From: Promethearchaeota archaeon
Lineage (GTDB): Archaea > Asgardarchaeota > Lokiarchaeia > Sigyniarchaeales > SOKP01
DNA: 16,662 nucleotides
NCBI GenBank assembly: GCA_004524385.1
Contig: SDNM01000004.1
Span: 1 to 16,662, forward strand
Direction: 5' to 3'
The notes under the pieces are model-generated. The model did no database searches. It had not been told where the DNA came from and saw nothing but the letters and a program-made list of their open reading frames with translations. Numbering within the stretch: position 1 is the stretch's first letter; each line of letters opens with the position of its first letter. Below, piece by piece: positions 13,255 to 16,662 of this stretch. The position numbers and the translations under genes are program-made.

Positions 13255-13860
13255 TCATAAACCAACTATTTCCTTTGCTTTTTGGAAAGAGATTTCTAAT
13301 ATATCATCATTAGGATAATTCATAATGTTTTTTAATATACTTTTTGTTAGGCGTATATCTCTTGCGTAAATAATTGTACTCAATGTATAAAGATCATATT
13401 TCTCATTTAATTTTTCCCAAAGTGAAAAATATTGTTGGTGCTTGGACTTACTATAAGAAATATCGCATTTACTGCACAATATTTTCGCCAAATAATGTGG
13501 TAAACCTTCTCGTATCCAATCTTCTATTTGCTTATATCCCTGGGTAATGGATTTAGCATGTAGTAATTCTGATAATAATAAACTCATATCTGCTTTTTCT
13601 CTCTCCTTAATGTATACCGTCCTTTCTCTCCATTTATATAGTCCTGGGATTCTTCTGCAGAATTCAATATAAATTTCCTTTATTACCTCAATATCGTTGA
13701 TAACATCTAAACTTAAATTGATATTTGATTTAATACATCTTAAAAACTCGATTTCATTTAAATAAGAAATAGGTACATCTCTAAGATTTAATTTTAAATG
13801 ATTTTCAATGCAATTATAAACAGTTTCAATTTGAGAAGGAACTTTTAATGATCTACTCAT
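13255..13860 (-). CDS. Metallopeptidase-like helical protein with degenerate HExxH (SELLH)
   Basis: This is a 201-residue protein, mostly helical, with no signal peptide. LLLSELLHAKS (94-104) resembles the gluzincin active-site helix HExxH, but the first His is Ser97. Glu98 and His101 are kept. REGLPHYLAKIL (117-128) resembles the second helix E-G-x-x-x-x-x-A, which provides the third zinc ligand as Glu118. The spacing from His101 to Glu118 fits the MA clan. The loss of one zinc ligand suggests a non-catalytic or structural relative. An alternative is a chance match in a helical protein. It lies 22 nt downstream of the charged helical protein, probably in the same transcript. Confidence 0.55.
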   Translation of the reverse strand: MSRSLKVPSQIETVYNCIENHLKLNLRDVPISYLNEIEFLRCIKSNINLSLDVINDIEVIKEIYIEFCRRIPGLYKWRERTVYIKEREKADMSLLLSELLHAKSITQGYKQIEDWIREGLPHYLAKILCSKCDISYSKSKHQQYFSLWEKLNEKYDLYTLSTIIYARDIRLTKSILKNIMNYPNDDILEISFQKAKEIVGL

Positions 13861-13882
13861 GTTTCAACCAATCGGAATTGAA

Positions 13883-14176
13883 TTAAAGAGAATTTAAAAT
13901 ACTCACTAATTTTTCAGGACACACTTTCTCGATTGAATCTCCATATTCTTTCAAATAATCATTAAGTTCCACTAATATCTCTACTTTTTTATCCCTATCT
14001 TTTGTCTTTTTTAATTTAGAAGATATTTTTGAAAGGTATTCAACAATTTTTTCTTTTTTCTCAGTTAATTTTTCTTGTTTTTCTTCTGCTTTATTATCTA
14101 TCATTTTTTCGACCATTTTTCTCTCAAAAAAATTTCTCATATGATTTATTATATTCAGTAGTTCTGATAAACTCAT
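13883..14176 (-). CDS. Small Lys/Glu-rich helical protein, probably coiled coil
   Basis: I do not recognise this 97-residue protein. Nearly the whole chain is predicted helical by eye. NKAEEKQEKLTEKKEKIVEYL (28-48) and SSKLKKTKDRDKKVEILVELNDYL give heptad-like spacing of Leu, Ile and Val. A single Cys sits near the end in KVCPEKLV. No DNA-binding or membrane motif is visible. It precedes the metallopeptidase-like gene by 22 nt, so the pair is likely co-expressed and the two products may associate. Confidence 0.7.
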   Translation of the reverse strand: MSLSELLNIINHMRNFFERKMVEKMIDNKAEEKQEKLTEKKEKIVEYLSKISSKLKKTKDRDKKVEILVELNDYLKEYGDSIEKVCPEKLVSILNSL

Positions 14177-14298
14177 AATAATATTAGAAAATCAAACTTA
14201 AATTATTGTCCTTTTTCCTTTTTTCTTAATTAATAAAGTTATGAAAATTATCCTTTATAATGAAATTATAAGTGAGTTTATTAAACATTACATTTAAC

Positions 14299-14310
14299 TT
14301 ATAATAAAAT
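14299..14310 (+). promoter_or_regulatory. Candidate TATA box for the radical SAM gene
   Basis: TTATAATAAAAT lies 26-37 nt before the ATG at 14336, in a 159-nt divergent region. The spacing predicts a leaderless or near-leaderless transcript. On the other strand, TTATAAAGGAT near 14245 could serve the minus-strand pair. Confidence 0.4.
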
Positions 14311-14335
14311 AGATCAAAGTTAAAATAATATCTAT

Positions 14336-15796
14336 ATGCATAATAATAACTCGAATTTATTATTTATAATACCGGGATTCTTTTTTATAGAAGAATATCA
14401 AAAACTCTTATATTATAATGATATCCCTTTAGGAACAATTCAATTATCCTCATTTTTGAAAGAACGAGTAAAAGTAATTACTAATATAATCGATTTACGT
14501 GTTGAGGGTGAGAAAGAAAAAGAACTTGGAGTTGCAAAACCAAAAGAAGATAATTTTAAAAAAGCTTTTTTAAAAATATTGGAAAAGAATAATATTCAAG
14601 ATTATAAGAACATCGGAATTAATTGCTATACAAGTTTCCAATATTTTTATACAGATTTAATTGCTAAGATCCTTAGAAAGGAGTGTCCAAAGGTAAATAT
14701 AATTGTTGGGGGATATCATCCAACTGGAGTTCCTGAAGATTTTACTTACAAAAACTCTCCTTATGACGTGATTATAAGAGGGGAGGCAGAAATGGTATTA
14801 TTAAATCTTCTTAATTCCAATAAACTCAATAAAATAGAAAAGAAAAAACAAGAACCATTAATTCTAAGTTCTGATATATTAACGGATATTAATTCTTTAC
14901 CCTTTCCGGATTATGAACTATATTTAAAACGATATCCTTTAAAAGATAAATTTAAGTTTGAAATTTATAACTCAAGAGGTTGCCCCTATCAATGTACCTT
15001 TTGTTCAGATAATTACGCTTTCAGAACTTATTCATTTGAAAAATTTCAGGAAAATTTTGAGAAATTAACACTTATCGTTGAGGAATACAATAAAAAAAAT
15101 CCAAAAATAGGATTTGCCGATCAGTCATTTAATCGATTATCATTCAATGAAAGAATTTTGGATTATCTTATTGAAAATGAATATAATAAGAAGTTTGTTT
15201 TTTCTTGTCAGAGTAGAATTGAAACTGTTGCTTCAAATATTAAACTAATTGATAAATTTAAAAAGAGTAAAATGATCGTTGGTTATGGCTTTGAAACCGC
15301 AAATAATTTATTATTACGTGAAATGAAAAAAACAAATAAAGCGGTTAAATACTTGGAGGATACGCAAAGAATTCTTAAAGAATATAAAGATGGAAGCGAG
15401 ATCTATTGTAGATTAAATATTCTAGTTGGATTTCCGGGAGAAAATCAAAAGACATTTAACGACACAGTAAAATTCATTGAGAAATATGCAATTCACGAAG
15501 ACATCCAAATCAGCCCTACATTTTTTACTAACTATCCTAATGTTTTCGTCTATGAAAATATGGATGTGTATGAAAAAAAATATGGAACTGAATTCCTAAA
15601 AGAATGGTGGAAATTACCCTCAAATCCATTTAAGAATGCGGTCCCGAAAAGACCATCAAGAAATTACTCATTAAAACAAATGCTCTTTGATTATAAAGAG
15701 AAATATATAGGTATCTTAAAGCAATTTAAACGCCAGAGTTTCGCAGAATTAGTTACTTGGAAAAGATTTTTTAACAAGTGGTATAAAGAGCTATAA
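14336..15796 (+). CDS. B12-binding-domain radical SAM protein
   Basis: This is a 486-residue radical SAM enzyme of the class with an N-terminal cobalamin-binding-like domain. The N-domain (about 5-165) contains GINCYTSF, IIVGGYHPTGVPEDF (122-136) and VIIRGEAE (145-152), typical of the family; a DxHxxG cobalamin-ligand motif is not obvious. The SAM core has SRGCPYQCTFCS, with the [4Fe-4S] cysteines Cys216, Cys220 and Cys223. Downstream are GFADQSFN, a GYGFET segment (316-321) and LVGFPGE (363-369). The C-terminal 90 residues are basic and aromatic (WWKLPSNPF, WKRFFNKWY). Family members methylate unactivated carbons or build lipids and cofactors; the substrate cannot be told here. It stands alone and converges on the next gene, with a 10-nt gap. 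Confidence 0.92.
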   Translation: MHNNNSNLLFIIPGFFFIEEYQKLLYYNDIPLGTIQLSSFLKERVKVITNIIDLRVEGEKEKELGVAKPKEDNFKKAFLKILEKNNIQDYKNIGINCYTSFQYFYTDLIAKILRKECPKVNIIVGGYHPTGVPEDFTYKNSPYDVIIRGEAEMVLLNLLNSNKLNKIEKKKQEPLILSSDILTDINSLPFPDYELYLKRYPLKDKFKFEIYNSRGCPYQCTFCSDNYAFRTYSFEKFQENFEKLTLIVEEYNKKNPKIGFADQSFNRLSFNERILDYLIENEYNKKFVFSCQSRIETVASNIKLIDKFKKSKMIVGYGFETANNLLLREMKKTNKAVKYLEDTQRILKEYKDGSEIYCRLNILVGFPGENQKTFNDTVKFIEKYAIHEDIQISPTFFTNYPNVFVYENMDVYEKKYGTEFLKEWWKLPSNPFKNAVPKRPSRNYSLKQMLFDYKEKYIGILKQFKRQSFAELVTWKRFFNKWYKEL

Positions 15797-15806
15797 ATAT
15801 TAATTT

Positions 15807-16490
15807 TTATGAGATCATTAGAGCAATTCCACCGTAAAGAACATGGTATAGCATGTATTGCGTCAGACGTAGAACCATAACTGCTAAAAATCCTCCTTTT
15901 CTATAGCAATAACATGCAATAACAGTGAACCCCCCGCCAATCAAGATTATTTGTAAAAAAAGAACGGGTGTAATTGGTCCTACATTTTGAATAAACATAG
16001 TTGTTTGGAGTAGCATATATAATACAGCTTCTAAAACAACCACAAACCAAAATATTTTTTCTTGCTTCTCATCATCCTTAAAAATACGAGAAATCAACCA
16101 TATCAAGAAGGTTAGTAAAAATAATCGCCAAAAGAATTCATCGAAAATAGCCACGAAAATCCAATAAGGAATGGAGATTGGAAGAGGAAGACGTGGAACT
16201 TTATATGGATTTAAAATATCAAATAATATTGCTCCGAAAGCAAAAATTACGCCTAAAATAAGAGGAATAAAGAGCCGTTGTCTATTACTAATTTCTTCCT
16301 CTAACATATCGGGGAATCCAGCATCTTCTTCAAATATTCTTAATCCTAAATACCCAAGTATACTGTAAAATGGAATACTTATCCAATTCATGATTATCAT
16401 CATCGAATTAGGGTAATATGGTAAGAATAAAATATGACAGATTAGTCCAATAGCAACAAGTCCAAAAAATATTTTTTCTGAATCTTTCAA
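15807..16490 (-). CDS. Polytopic membrane protein, CPBP (CAAX protease-like) relative
   Basis: This 227-residue protein has about seven hydrophobic segments (roughly 8-24, 31-50, 73-91, 106-116, 121-136, 146-166, 172-193 and 201-225, some merged). FDEFFWRLFLL (116-126) resembles CPBP motif 1, E-E-x-x-x-R, with Asp117-Glu118 and Arg122. RLTQYMLYHVLYG (208-220) resembles the last motif, with His216. The middle F-x-x-x-H motif is missing; MLLQTTMF (159-166) lies there instead. CPBP proteins include Rce1-type CAAX proteases and non-catalytic relatives. The assignment rests on two partial motifs and overall topology, so a general integral membrane protein is the safe reading. An AGGAGA lies 10 nt before the ATG. 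Confidence 0.6.
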   Translation of the reverse strand: MKDSEKIFFGLVAIGLICHILFLPYYPNSMMIIMNWISIPFYSILGYLGLRIFEEDAGFPDMLEEEISNRQRLFIPLILGVIFAFGAILFDILNPYKVPRLPLPISIPYWIFVAIFDEFFWRLFLLTFLIWLISRIFKDDEKQEKIFWFVVVLEAVLYMLLQTTMFIQNVGPITPVLFLQIILIGGGFTVIACYCYRKGGFLAVMVLRLTQYMLYHVLYGGIALMIS

Positions 16491-16662
16491 ATTAAGATTT
16501 TTCTCCTGATTTTTACAATATTATTATGAAATTTTTGATAACTCTATGAATAAAAAATGAATTTTGATAAAAATAATTATGACTTATATTTAATAAATTC
16601 ATGAAATAACCTTGGAAATAATAAAATATTTGGTTTAAAGAATTATAATACTAATTATCTAA
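16491..16662. other. Right-edge non-coding region
   Basis: No reading frame on either strand continues through this 172-nt end. It contains the probable upstream region of the membrane protein gene, including a Shine-Dalgarno-like AGGAGA (16501-16506, minus strand) and a TATA-like TTAAATATAAG near 16583-16595. I see no RNA gene or repeat. Confidence 0.4.

Overview
This AT-rich window very probably comes from an Asgard archaeon, most likely of the Lokiarchaeia type. It carries three Ras/Rab-like small GTPases, a V4R (TRAPP Bet3-like) protein and a probable longin/roadblock-like protein. It also has archaeal information and quality-control genes: TBP and a two-ring CDC48 with a proteasome-docking C-terminus. 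A PSTK gene indicates the archaeal/eukaryotic route to selenocysteine, which is known from some Asgard lineages. The lineage is inferred from gene content only; no rRNA or tRNA gene is visible.

Layout. Positions 1-1000 hold a minus-strand fragment of a large, probably surface, protein. It has no start codon and abuts a triplicated 12-mer and an unrecognised plus-strand ORF. A small GTPase follows (1339-1851); its normal leader peptide lies just upstream but is cut off by a 29-nt hairpin-bearing insert. Next come a class I/II PLP aminotransferase (+), then cdc48 (-) and, upstream of it, a tight GIY-YIG/PSTK pair (-). A plus-strand run follows: a regulator-like winged-helix protein, a DegT-type aminotransferase, acylphosphatase and a small Cys-rich protein. 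This run meets tbp (-) at two back-to-back perfect palindromes.

Positions 10175-12207 form a minus-strand cluster of GTPase, thioredoxin-like protein, V4R protein and GTPase, which may act together in membrane or GTPase signalling. Positions 12352-13241 hold a membrane protein with a split zinc ribbon and a stand-alone PncC (+). Two minus-strand genes follow, a degenerate metallopeptidase-like protein and a charged helical protein, then a B12-binding-type radical SAM enzyme (+). The window closes with a polytopic membrane protein with CPBP-like features (-).

Genes are densely packed. Convergent pairs are separated by only about 10-30 nt, and several promoters place the TATA box about 25-40 nt from the start codon, which suggests leaderless or short-leader mRNAs. 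No CRISPR array, complete insertion sequence or stable RNA gene was found. The best candidates for something unusual are the interrupted GTPase leader, the GTPase/V4R/thioredoxin cluster and the palindromic structures around tbp.
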